DNA from: Actinomycetota bacterium
Lineage (GTDB): Bacteria; Actinomycetota; Acidimicrobiia; Acidimicrobiales; Acidimicrobilacustridaceae
DNA: 43,985 nt
Reading direction: 5' to 3'
NCBI GenBank assembly: GCA_016185305.1
Contig: JACPNV010000047.1
Location: 1-43,985, forward strand
The first letter of the stretch is position 1; each line of letters starts with the position of its first letter. The notes under the pieces were generated by a model. That model ran no database searches. It had not been told where the DNA came from and saw nothing but the letters and a program-made list of their open reading frames with translations. This document shows, one piece after another, positions 16,236-22,879 of this stretch. The translations under genes were made by a program, and so were the position numbers.

Positions 16236-17196
16236 CCTCGCCGGCACGTTGACCCGCTGCCTGAAGGACGCGCTCGATGCACCCGACCTCGACGTCACCG
16301 GTGTCCGGCGGTTGTCGGGCGGTGCATCCCGCGAGACGTTCGAGGTCACGCTGTCGGGCTGGTCGGCTTCACGCGCCGCGATGCAGCGGGTCCGGCCGGG
16401 AGCGTTGAGCGCCTCGTTCAGCATGGAGCGGGAGGCGGGCCTGCTCCGCGCCGCCAGCCGGCTCGCTGTGCCGGTGCCGCCAGTGATCGCGGCGTCCGAC
16501 GATCCCGACATCGCCGGCGCGCCGTTCGTCGTGTCGGGGTGGATAGAGGGCGAGACGATCGCGCGCCGCATCCTGCGAGACGAGCCCTTTGCACGCGCGC
16601 GCGAGCGCTTCGTCGGCGACGCGGCCCGGGCGCTCGCCGGCATCCACGCCATTCCGCCGGGCGACACCGCGTTGGAAGCGCAAGGAGATCCCGTCGACGG
16701 CCTTCGCGCGCTGTTCGACTCGCTCGGCGAGGCGCACCCCGCGTTCGAGCTGGGCTTCCGGTGGCTCGACCAGCACCGCCCCCCGTTCAACGCCGGCGAG
16801 CCCACGGTCGTGCATGGCGACTTCCGGCTGGGCAACCTCATGGTCGGGCAGGACGGGCTCCGCGCCGTGCTCGACTGGGAGCTGGCCCATCTCGGCGACC
16901 CGATGGAGGACCTCGGCTGGTTCTGCGTGAAAGCCTGGCGGTTCGGTGCGTCGCCACCCGTCGCGGGCCTGGGTGAGCGCGACGAGCTGTTCGATGCCTA
17001 CGAGGCCGCCTCGGGCCGGCCGGTCGATCGAGCGGCCGCACGCTGGTGGGAGGTGCACGGCACAATCCGGTGGGGTGTGATCTGCATCCTGCAAGCGCAG
17101 ACCCATCTCCGTGGTGCCGCGCGCTCGGTGGAGCTGGCAGCCATCGGGCGGCGCGTGTGCGAGACCGAGTACGACCTGCTCGAGCTGCTGCCGTGA
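16228..17196 (+). CDS. APH-fold phosphotransferase (aminoglycoside/choline kinase-like)
   Basis: This is a 322-residue kinase-like phosphotransferase. It has the N-lobe 'VRRLSGGASRETFEV', the catalytic loop 'VVHGDFRLGNLMV' (HxDxxxxN near 196-204) and the metal-binding 'LDWELAHLGDPMEDLGW' (about 211-227). This subgroup is often found with acyl-CoA dehydrogenases and fatty-acid genes in actinobacteria, where the substrate is unknown; antibiotic resistance should not be assumed. It overlaps the CNNM gene before it by eight bases and its stop is shared with the GTG of the next gene, so translation is coupled in both directions. Confidence 0.9.
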   Translation: MTDLAGTLTRCLKDALDAPDLDVTGVRRLSGGASRETFEVTLSGWSASRAAMQRVRPGALSASFSMEREAGLLRAASRLAVPVPPVIAASDDPDIAGAPFVVSGWIEGETIARRILRDEPFARARERFVGDAARALAGIHAIPPGDTALEAQGDPVDGLRALFDSLGEAHPAFELGFRWLDQHRPPFNAGEPTVVHGDFRLGNLMVGQDGLRAVLDWELAHLGDPMEDLGWFCVKAWRFGASPPVAGLGERDELFDAYEAASGRPVDRAAARWWEVHGTIRWGVICILQAQTHLRGAARSVELAAIGRRVCETEYDLLELLP

Positions 17197-17528
17197 AGCC
17201 GCATGATGCGCCGGACGCCGCCGAGCTGGTCGAAGCGGTGCGCGAGTTCCTCGAGCGGGATGTGCTGGGCGCCACCGAGGGCCGGGTGCAGTTCCACACC
17301 CGCGTCGCCGTTCGCGTCTTGGCGATGGTCGAGCGCGAGCTTCGGGTCGGTCCGGCGATGGAAGCCGCCCATCGAGCGCGGCTCGCGGCGCTCGGGTTCG
17401 CGACCGAGGCGGATCTCGCTCGGGCCATCCGTGACGGCGAGCTCGATGGCCGCTACGACGAGGTCAAGGCCGCGGTCCTCGAGACGGTCACCGACAAGCT
17501 CGGCATCGCCCATCCCGGCTACCAGTGA
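17193..17528 (+). CDS. DUF6285-like small protein coupled to the phosphotransferase
   Basis: This is a 111-residue, mainly helical soluble protein starting at GTG 17193, which overlaps the kinase stop (GTGA). Features are 'AAELVEAVREFLERDVL', 'GRVQFHTRVAVRVLAMVERE' and 'DLARAIRDGELDGRYDEVKA'. From memory this matches the DUF6285 family, usually encoded directly after such phosphotransferases. It may be an accessory or regulatory subunit; no catalytic motif is evident. The open frame extends upstream inside the kinase gene, but the coupled GTG is the natural start. Confidence 0.8.
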   Translation: MKPHDAPDAAELVEAVREFLERDVLGATEGRVQFHTRVAVRVLAMVERELRVGPAMEAAHRARLAALGFATEADLARAIRDGELDGRYDEVKAAVLETVTDKLGIAHPGYQ

Positions 17529-17568
17529 GCCGCCGCCCGGGTCGAGTGCAGACCGACCGGTCATCGCG

Positions 17569-18849
17569 TCAGATCGGCAGCGAGATGTGGGAGTAGGTGC
17601 CGCCATCGAGCAGCCACTGCAACGCGAGCAGGCGCTCGAGGACGATGTCGTCGACCCGCTTGACCTGATCGGCAGGCGTGACGTCGATGGGCAGCCGCCC
17701 GATCGCGAGCTCGCCGTCGATGAGCCGGCAGCCCGAGAAGTCGAGGGAGCCGGCTCGCGTCACCGTGGGGGCGGTGGTCAGATCGAGGCTCTCGCCCGTG
17801 CGGCGGAGCTCGCGGATACGCCAGCGCACGGTGAAGAGCCGGCGGTGCGCACACTCGATCTCGTGCCGGGCGACGAGCGTGGCCTTGTTGGTGAGGATCG
17901 CGTCGGCATCGGGGTCGAGGAACGCGATCGATGGGTACAGCTCGGTGGGCTTCACCATCGCGTCATAGGGAGGCAGCTCGCTGCGCTCGAGCGCCCAGGA
18001 GAGGACCGTCAGCCCCTCCAGCCGCCAGGCGGCATCGACGGCGTCGCGCTCGTCGACATAGGAGACGGGTGCTTGCAGCAACTGCCATTCGTCGGGCTCG
18101 AGCTCGTCGCTGAGGTCGACGCACTCGGCCCAGCCGCGCAGCCTGGCGTGCTCGACGTCGAGGTCGACCTTGCCGGGATCCATCTGCTCGAGGAATGCCC
18201 TGCTGCTGACCGCGGCGAGAGCGAGCGCCCGCCGGGCCACGCGCACAGGCGACGGGTCGCGCCGGCCGTCGCCGTCGGCGATCGTGGCCAGCAGTTCGCG
18301 GTTCGGCATGCTGTCCGAACCCGCCGGCAGCAGCGCTTCCGGGTCGCACGGATCGTCACCGATCAGGACCCGCCCGCGGTGGTCGCGCACCGACGACGGT
18401 GTCAGCAGGAAGGCGTCGAGGTGCTCGGCGACGGCAAGCACGATGGCGGAGTGCTGGTCATGGTCGGTGTCGTCGAGGTCGACGACACACCCCGGCCCGA
18501 GGTCGAGGCGGAAACCGACACCGGAGAGGGCGCGCACGACTTCAGAGGTGCGCCCCGTCGGGGGAAAGCCCTTGCACCGCTCGCGCAGCGCCCCGACCGT
18601 CGACGCCCAGGTCTCGCCGCGGTACGACTCGGGTACGTGGGTGAGCACGAGCGGGCTCGGCGCGCTCGGGCTCGGTCTGCTCGGCCTCGGTCTGCTCGGG
18701 CTCGTGGCCGGCACTTCGAGCAGCCGCCATGTCGAGTCGTCCCCTTCGGCGCGTGCACCCGGTGCGAGCTCGCGCACCAGGGCGAGGACACCTTCAGGAT
18801 CGACGCGGTAGGAAAGGATCGAGACGGGCTGCTTCGCCACCAAGGGCAT
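17569..18849 (-). CDS. DUF4272 domain-containing protein
   Basis: This is a 426-residue protein of unknown function. The N-terminal ~200 residues include 'QPVSILSYRVDPEGVLALVR', a Ser/Pro/Arg low-complexity stretch ('SRPRPSRPSPSAPSPL', about residues 50-67) and a 'VVDLDDTDHDQHSAIVLAVA' segment. The C-terminal half matches the DUF4272 pattern ('RRALALAAVSSRAFLEQMDP', 'ELEPDEWQLLQAPVS', 'AAWRLEGLTVLSWALERSEL', 'PPYD'). No signal peptide or membrane span is seen. It lies 32 bases beyond and convergent to the DUF6285-like gene, and upstream on the same strand is fabI with a 100-base gap full of tandem repeats. Function and partners are unknown. Confidence 0.78.
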   Translation of the reverse strand: MPLVAKQPVSILSYRVDPEGVLALVRELAPGARAEGDDSTWRLLEVPATSPSRPRPSRPSPSAPSPLVLTHVPESYRGETWASTVGALRERCKGFPPTGRTSEVVRALSGVGFRLDLGPGCVVDLDDTDHDQHSAIVLAVAEHLDAFLLTPSSVRDHRGRVLIGDDPCDPEALLPAGSDSMPNRELLATIADGDGRRDPSPVRVARRALALAAVSSRAFLEQMDPGKVDLDVEHARLRGWAECVDLSDELEPDEWQLLQAPVSYVDERDAVDAAWRLEGLTVLSWALERSELPPYDAMVKPTELYPSIAFLDPDADAILTNKATLVARHEIECAHRRLFTVRWRIRELRRTGESLDLTTAPTVTRAGSLDFSGCRLIDGELAIGRLPIDVTPADQVKRVDDIVLERLLALQWLLDGGTYSHISLPI

Positions 18850-18880
18850 GCTTGCAGGCGCCCGGCGTCAATGGGCGGAT

Positions 18881-18955
18881 GGCCGGGTCGCATCGGCGCT
18901 CACGCGGCCGGGTCGCATCGGCGCTCACGCGGCCGGGTCGCATCGGCGCTCACGC
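18881..18955. repeat. Three perfect tandem copies of a 25-bp unit at the fabI 3' end
   Basis: The unit ggccgggtcgcatcggcgct plus cacgc occurs at 18881-18905, 18906-18930 and 18931-18955. The last copy includes the fabI stop codon (18950-18952), so the array looks like reiteration of the gene's terminal bases into the downstream gap. There are no spacers, so it is not a CRISPR array. Copy number may vary between strains. Confidence 0.92.
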
Positions 18956-19717
18956 GCCGGTGGCGTGGTAGCCGCCGTCGACGTGGATGATCTCGCCGGT
19001 CGTCATCGGAAACCAGTCCGACAGCATCGCGACGGTCGCCTTGGCGACCGCGGATGAGTCCTTCACGTTCCAGCCGAGCGGCGCGCGGCCGTCCCAGACG
19101 TCCTCGAACTGGTGGAAGCCGGGGATCGACCGAGCCGCGACCGTCTTGATCGGGCCAGCCGACACCAGGTTCACCCGGACGCCTTGTGGGCCGAGGTACC
19201 GCGCGAGGTAGCGCGACGTGGACTCGAGCGCCGCTTTGGCGACGCCCATCCAGTCATAGGCCGGCCACGAAACGGTCGCGTCGAAGTCGAGCCCGACGAT
19301 CGAGCCTCCATCGGGCATGAGGGGCACCACGGCATCGCACAGCGCCTTGAGCGAGTAGGCGCTGATGTTCACGGCCACGCTGACGTCTTCCCACTGCGCG
19401 TCGAGGAAGGTGCCGCCCAAGCAGACGTCTGGTGCGAAGCCGATGGCGTGCAGCGCGCCGTCCATCGTTCCCCACCGGTCCTCGAGGTGCGCGCGCACGG
19501 TCTCGACGTGCTCCACGTCGCTCACGTCGAACTCGACGATCTCCGGCTCGTCGGGGAGCTTCGACGCGGCACGCTGGGTGTGGCGCATCACCCGACCGAC
19601 CGACGTGAGGATGATCTCGGCCCCCTCGTCTTGGGCCAGCTTGGCGATGCCGAACGCCAAGCTGGCCTCGGTGAGCACCCCGGTGATGAGGAGTCGTTTC
19701 CCGTCGAGCAGACCCAT
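18950..19717 (-). CDS. fabI: Enoyl-[acyl-carrier-protein] reductase (NADH), InhA/FabI type
   Basis: It performs the last reduction of the fatty-acid elongation cycle in the cytoplasm. The 255-residue short-chain-dehydrogenase protein starts with 'LLDGKRLLITGVLTEASLAF', the divergent glycine-rich NAD site of enoyl reductases, and has 'LHAIGFAPD' and the catalytic Tyr-x6-Lys in 'YDWMGVAK'. 'GLDFDATVSWPAYDWMGVAK' aligns with the InhA active-site stretch, and 'VNLVSAGPIKTVAA' matches its substrate-loop region. ATG 19717 has a GGAGGT ribosome-binding site. It is transcribed from TAACGT at 19758-19763, and the leader carries two direct repeats. No mabA/fabG neighbour is present, unlike the mycobacterial operon. 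Confidence 0.95.
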   Translation of the reverse strand: MGLLDGKRLLITGVLTEASLAFGIAKLAQDEGAEIILTSVGRVMRHTQRAASKLPDEPEIVEFDVSDVEHVETVRAHLEDRWGTMDGALHAIGFAPDVCLGGTFLDAQWEDVSVAVNISAYSLKALCDAVVPLMPDGGSIVGLDFDATVSWPAYDWMGVAKAALESTSRYLARYLGPQGVRVNLVSAGPIKTVAARSIPGFHQFEDVWDGRAPLGWNVKDSSAVAKATVAMLSDWFPMTTGEIIHVDGGYHATGA

Positions 19718-19728
19718 TGCACCTCCAT

Positions 19729-19753
19729 CTGGTCAGGTGGGCTGGTCAGGTGG
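19729..19753. repeat. 12-bp direct repeat in the fabI leader
   Basis: CTGGTCAGGTGG occurs at 19729-19740 and 19742-19753, a 13-base period. Both lie between the likely transcription start and the fabI ribosome-binding site, so they could bind a regulator or be a chance slip. Confidence 0.75.
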
Positions 19754-19757
19754 CGGC

Positions 19758-19763
19758 ACGTTA
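19758..19763 (-). promoter_or_regulatory. Putative -10 box of fabI
   Basis: Minus-strand TAACGT about 41 bases before the fabI ATG; no clear -35 element. Confidence 0.4.
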
Positions 19764-19858
19764 CCGGCGCGGCGCGGCAGCGACCAAGAGCTCGCGGCCG
19801 CGCAGCCGCCAGGCGGAGCGGCGGTGCTTGGCCCGCTCGGACCCGGCGAAGCCGGCAG

Positions 19859-19876
19859 GCGGCGGATCACCGCCGC
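19859..19876 (-). terminator. Possible terminator hairpin after the Ser/Thr kinase gene
   Basis: GCGGCGG, a four-base loop, then CCGCCGC, lying 25 bases past the kinase stop codon. There is no T-run, so it would be an atypical actinobacterial-type hairpin. Confidence 0.35.
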
Positions 19877-19900
19877 CGCAGTAGCACGAGACCCCGCCTG

Positions 19901-21817
19901 TCAGCCGGTCGCCTTGAGGCTGTCGGGAACGAGGTCGGCCGAGCCGCCGTTGGCGCACTTGGGCGGCGACTTCGTGCTCAGGTCGTTGTTCGCGAGCACG
20001 AAGCACACGGCACCGCCCGCGGGAAGCGCGACCGTTGTCGGGCTCTGGTCGGCTGCCACCACGTTCGAGAAGTTGGTGCCGATCGCGTAGAGGTAGTGCT
20101 TTGCCGTGCTGGTCGGGTCGGACCAGGTGACCACTTGCGTGTTGGTGCCCGAGCCCGCTTTGAGCTCCTCGATCACGGGCGCGTCGCCGGCCGTTCCGGA
20201 GGCCGCCGTCGTGGATGCACCGTCCCCGCCAGTCGCGCTCGATGCTCGCGAGCGGACGAGCAGGTAGCCACCTCCGCCGAACAGCGTGGCGACGACCAAC
20301 AGCGTCACGATCAACAGGCCGGTGCGGCGCGCGCGCGGCTTGGCGGCAGGCGCGGCCATCGGTGGGTAGACGCCTGGTGCCGCGGCGCCGGGCGTGCGGT
20401 ACGGCTGAGCCGGTTGACCGTACGCAGCCGGGTCGTAGGCCGGTCGCGCACCGATGGTGGCCGCGTGGGGGTCGGGCGAAGCGGAGCCGGCGCCGGGCGG
20501 TGCCGTGAGGGGTTGTGGCGGCGGAAAAGGTGTCACCGGTGGCGGGGGCGGCAGCAGCTCGGCTGGCGGTGCTTGCGGGTAGGCCTGGGGTGCCACCGTG
20601 AGGTGGGCATCGGCGGGAGCTGGCGTCGGGGCCGGAGGTGGCGCGCCGGCCGGGTCCGGTGCGCGGTACGCGGGGGGGTCAGGTGGCGGTGCCACTGGTG
20701 GGCCCACCGATGGCGGTGTTGGTGTTGCGGGGTAGGCCGGCGGGTACGGCGCTGGCGCGACGGTCGCGGCTGGCGGTGGCGTCGCGACCGCCGGCTGCTC
20801 GGCCGACGCTCCCACGGCCATCACGTCATCCACGCGGACGTGCGCCATCGTCGGGCGAACCGTGCGCTTGGCGATCGGCTCTGCTTCTGCGCCGCCGGTG
20901 ACCGGCGCGGAGGTGATCGCCACCAGGTTCTGCGCGCCCAGCACCTCGACCCCGCTGCGGATCAGCCAACCGGGACCGAACGCCGCCGTCGCCGAGCGCG
21001 CCAGCGATTCGCCGAACGCCAGCGCGCTGGGGAAGCGAGCGGCGGGATCGCGCTCGAGTCCGGTCATGACGGCGAGGCCGATGTCGCGGGGGACATCGGG
21101 TCGCGTGGTGGTGATCGGTCTCGGCGGCTTGGTCAGCCGGGACATGAGCTGGCCGAGCGGCTCTTGGGTTTCGGCGAACGGCAGCTCGCCTGTCAGCAGC
21201 TCATAGAGCATGACGGCGCACGCGTAGACGTCGGTGTACGGGCCGATGGCTTCACCGGAGGCTTGCTCGGGAGCCATGTAGGCCGGCGTGCCGATGATCT
21301 GGCCGGTGAGGGTGTGGCCTTGTGTTGCGTCGAGGAGCTTGGCGATGCCGAAGTCGCCGAGCTTCATGATGCCGCCCGCCGAGAAGAGGAAGTTCTCGGG
21401 CTTGACGTCGCGGTGCAGGATGCCGCGGGCGTGCGCCACGTGGAGCGCTGCGCTGGCGCACAGCATCAAGCCGCACGCCTGGTCGACGGGGAGGCCGGGA
21501 CCGGTGAAACGGTCCCACAGCGTTCCGCTCGGCATCAGCTCCATCACGATGAGGCACAAGCCTTCGCGCTCGACGAAGTCATAGACCGGCACGATGTGGG
21601 GATGGTCGAGGCTGGCGATGAGCCGCGCCTCGTCTTTGAACCGCGAGCGCACCGAGGGGTCGGCGGCGAACGCGCGCGGCAGTTGCTTGATGGCGACGTT
21701 GCGGCCGAGCTCGCGGTGGCGTCCGGCGAGCACGACGCCCCAACCGCCGCGGCCGATCTCCTCACCGATCTCGTAGCTGGGAAGGGCGTCGACGACCAGC
21801 CGGCGGTCAAGCGCCAC
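19901..21817 (-). CDS. Transmembrane serine/threonine protein kinase (PknB-like) with a Pro-rich linker and an FN3-like sensor domain
   Basis: This is a membrane Hanks-type kinase of 638 residues from GTG 21817. The kinase domain occupies about residues 14-275: glycine loop 'IGRGGWGVVLAG', Lys in 'NVAIKQL', catalytic 'HRDVKPENFLF', 'DFGIAKLLD' and 'GTPAYMAPEQASG'. A ~190-residue Pro/Ala linker follows, then one transmembrane helix ('TGLLIVTLLVVATLFGGGGY'). The ~95-residue outer domain ('VIEELKAGSGTNTQVVTWSD', 'YLYAIGTNF', 'VALPAGGAVCFVLANND') resembles a fibronectin-III fold. Longer starts up to 21886 are possible. It lies just upstream of, and divergent from, a nucleotidyltransferase pair and an FHA-domain ABC exporter. 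FHA domains read phosphothreonine, so this kinase is a natural candidate for controlling that exporter. Confidence 0.92.
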   Translation of the reverse strand: MALDRRLVVDALPSYEIGEEIGRGGWGVVLAGRHRELGRNVAIKQLPRAFAADPSVRSRFKDEARLIASLDHPHIVPVYDFVEREGLCLIVMELMPSGTLWDRFTGPGLPVDQACGLMLCASAALHVAHARGILHRDVKPENFLFSAGGIMKLGDFGIAKLLDATQGHTLTGQIIGTPAYMAPEQASGEAIGPYTDVYACAVMLYELLTGELPFAETQEPLGQLMSRLTKPPRPITTTRPDVPRDIGLAVMTGLERDPAARFPSALAFGESLARSATAAFGPGWLIRSGVEVLGAQNLVAITSAPVTGGAEAEPIAKRTVRPTMAHVRVDDVMAVGASAEQPAVATPPPAATVAPAPYPPAYPATPTPPSVGPPVAPPPDPPAYRAPDPAGAPPPAPTPAPADAHLTVAPQAYPQAPPAELLPPPPPVTPFPPPQPLTAPPGAGSASPDPHAATIGARPAYDPAAYGQPAQPYRTPGAAAPGVYPPMAAPAAKPRARRTGLLIVTLLVVATLFGGGGYLLVRSRASSATGGDGASTTAASGTAGDAPVIEELKAGSGTNTQVVTWSDPTSTAKHYLYAIGTNFSNVVAADQSPTTVALPAGGAVCFVLANNDLSTKSPPKCANGGSADLVPDSLKATG

Positions 21818-21893
21818 CGTGACCTCTACGACCTCGGTAATCCACGCCAGGACTCTACCGAAGCCCACGCACGGGCGAGATGGCACGGGCTCC

Positions 21894-21899
21894 TACGAT
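21894..21899 (+). promoter_or_regulatory. -10 box, leaderless promoter of the nucleotidyltransferase module
   Basis: Plus-strand TACGAT followed by six bases and then GTG 21906. Confidence 0.5.
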
Positions 21900-21905
21900 G
21901 GCGGC

Positions 21906-22175
21906 GTGACCCGCAACCCGCCCGCAGTTCCTGCCGACACCAGCCCCGCGGCTTGGTGCGCGCAGATGCGCGCCATCAAGCGCAGGACGACTGCCGAACG
22001 GCTGGAAGAGTGGGAGCGCCTGAACCGCGCGGCGGCGGAGATGGAAGCGGCTTCGGTGCGCCGGGCCCACCCGGGCATCGACGATCGCGGCGTGTTCCTC
22101 CTGCTGGTGCGTCGGCGCTACGGCGACGCGGTGGCGAGGGCCGTCTGGCCTGATGCTGGTCCTACGAATCCATGA
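21906..22175 (+). CDS. Small partner protein of an AbiEii-like nucleotidyltransferase
   Basis: This is an 89-residue soluble protein from GTG 21906. It begins 'DTSPAAWCAQMRAIKRRTTA' and 'ERLEEWERLNRAAAEMEAAS', then 'RAHPGIDDRGVFLLLVRRRY' and 'GDAVARAVWP'. Small proteins of this pattern (a 'TSPEA...R.MTPAER' start and a short C-terminal '...P.LA..V') are, from memory, regularly encoded just before AbiEii-type or DUF6036-type nucleotidyltransferases. Its stop overlaps the next ATG by four bases (ATGA), so the two are translationally coupled. It may act as antitoxin, adaptor or substrate of the transferase; no DNA-binding motif is obvious. Confidence 0.75.
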   Translation: MTRNPPAVPADTSPAAWCAQMRAIKRRTTAERLEEWERLNRAAAEMEAASVRRAHPGIDDRGVFLLLVRRRYGDAVARAVWPDAGPTNP

Positions 22176-22747
22176 TCGACCTGACGGCCGCGCTTGGGGC
22201 TGTGGTCGCAGCATTCGAAGAGGCCGGTGCCGACTACCTGGTCGTCGGCTCGACGGGCGCGGCGGCTTGGGGTGTTGCTCGGATGACGCGCGACGTCGAT
22301 GTCGTCACGGTCATCACGAGTGAGGGGCTGGCTTCGGTCGTCTCGCGGCTCCGAGCTGAGGGGTTCTACGTGCCCGCCGACGAACCACAAGCCGCGCTGA
22401 CCTCGCATGGCAGCTTCAATGTGATCGACGTCGAGTCTGGAGGAAAGGTCGACGTGTTCGTCGCGAGTGCCGACGACGAGTTCACGCAGGCTCGGCTGGG
22501 ACGGCGTGTCGCGGCGGAGATCCTGGGCGTTCCAACGTACGTTGCGACTGCGGAAGACGTCGTCCTCGCAAAGCTGCGGTGGCGGCTCGGATCACGATAC
22601 GAGGTGCAGTGGCGAGATTGTGTGGAGATCGCCGCGGCCAACGATCTCGACGTCAACTACCTGCGGCGTTGGGCGCCGGTCCTTGCGGTCGAAGAAGATC
22701 TCGACGATCTCCTGCGCATGGTCGCCCATGCACAAGAGCACGGTTAG
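22172..22747 (+). CDS. Nucleotidyltransferase-fold protein (AbiEii/DUF6036-like)
   Basis: This is a 191-residue protein of the Pol-beta-like nucleotidyltransferase superfamily. The core is 'ADYLVVGSTGAAAWGVARMT' followed by 'RDVDVVTVI', i.e. the GS motif and the D-x-D metal pair, with a third acidic residue in 'GGKVDVFVAS'. 'TAEDVVLAKLRWRLG' is the typical downstream helix. In AbiE systems such enzymes are bacteriostatic toxins that modify tRNA; other members are uncharacterised. Together with the coupled 89-residue partner, this is a plausible toxin-antitoxin or defence module. It ends 8 bases before a copy of the dispersed hairpin repeat. Confidence 0.82.
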   Translation: MIDLTAALGAVVAAFEEAGADYLVVGSTGAAAWGVARMTRDVDVVTVITSEGLASVVSRLRAEGFYVPADEPQAALTSHGSFNVIDVESGGKVDVFVASADDEFTQARLGRRVAAEILGVPTYVATAEDVVLAKLRWRLGSRYEVQWRDCVEIAAANDLDVNYLRRWAPVLAVEEDLDDLLRMVAHAQEHG

Positions 22748-22754
22748 GCGCGGT

Positions 22755-22813
22755 GGGGAGCGCTCGCAGCGCCAGCGGAGAGTGCGTGGGGGCGCAGCCC
22801 CCCAGGCAACTAG
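22755..22813. repeat. Dispersed hairpin repeat, copy 1
   Basis: This ~58-base element contains gcggagagtgcgtgggggcg then cagccccccaggc and ends in CTAG-like 'aactag'. It is closely similar to the two copies at 41006-41117. The core GGGGGC-GCA-GCCCCC (22788-22802) can form a strong hairpin. It sits between the nucleotidyltransferase gene and the FHA-ABC fusion gene. Confidence 0.9.
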
Positions 22814-22836
22814 CCGCTCGCGGTTGGCCCGTTCAT

Positions 22837-22842
22837 TACGCT
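22837..22842 (+). promoter_or_regulatory. -10 box before the FHA-ABC fusion gene
   Basis: Plus-strand TACGCT. A leaderless message at the usual gap would begin at the in-frame codon ATC 22850, whereas the first accepted start codon is TTG 22880. Confidence 0.45.
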
Positions 22843-22879
22843 GGCGCCTATCTCTGACCCGCCCGCTCCCCGGTTCACG

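Noticed and set aside
16228..17196. Aminoglycoside-resistance phosphotransferase
   Set aside because: The APH fold is shared by many kinases; coupling to DUF6285 and CNNM genes points to a different, unknown substrate.
18881..18955. CRISPR array or attachment site
   Set aside because: Copies are directly adjacent without spacers and there is no integrase nearby.
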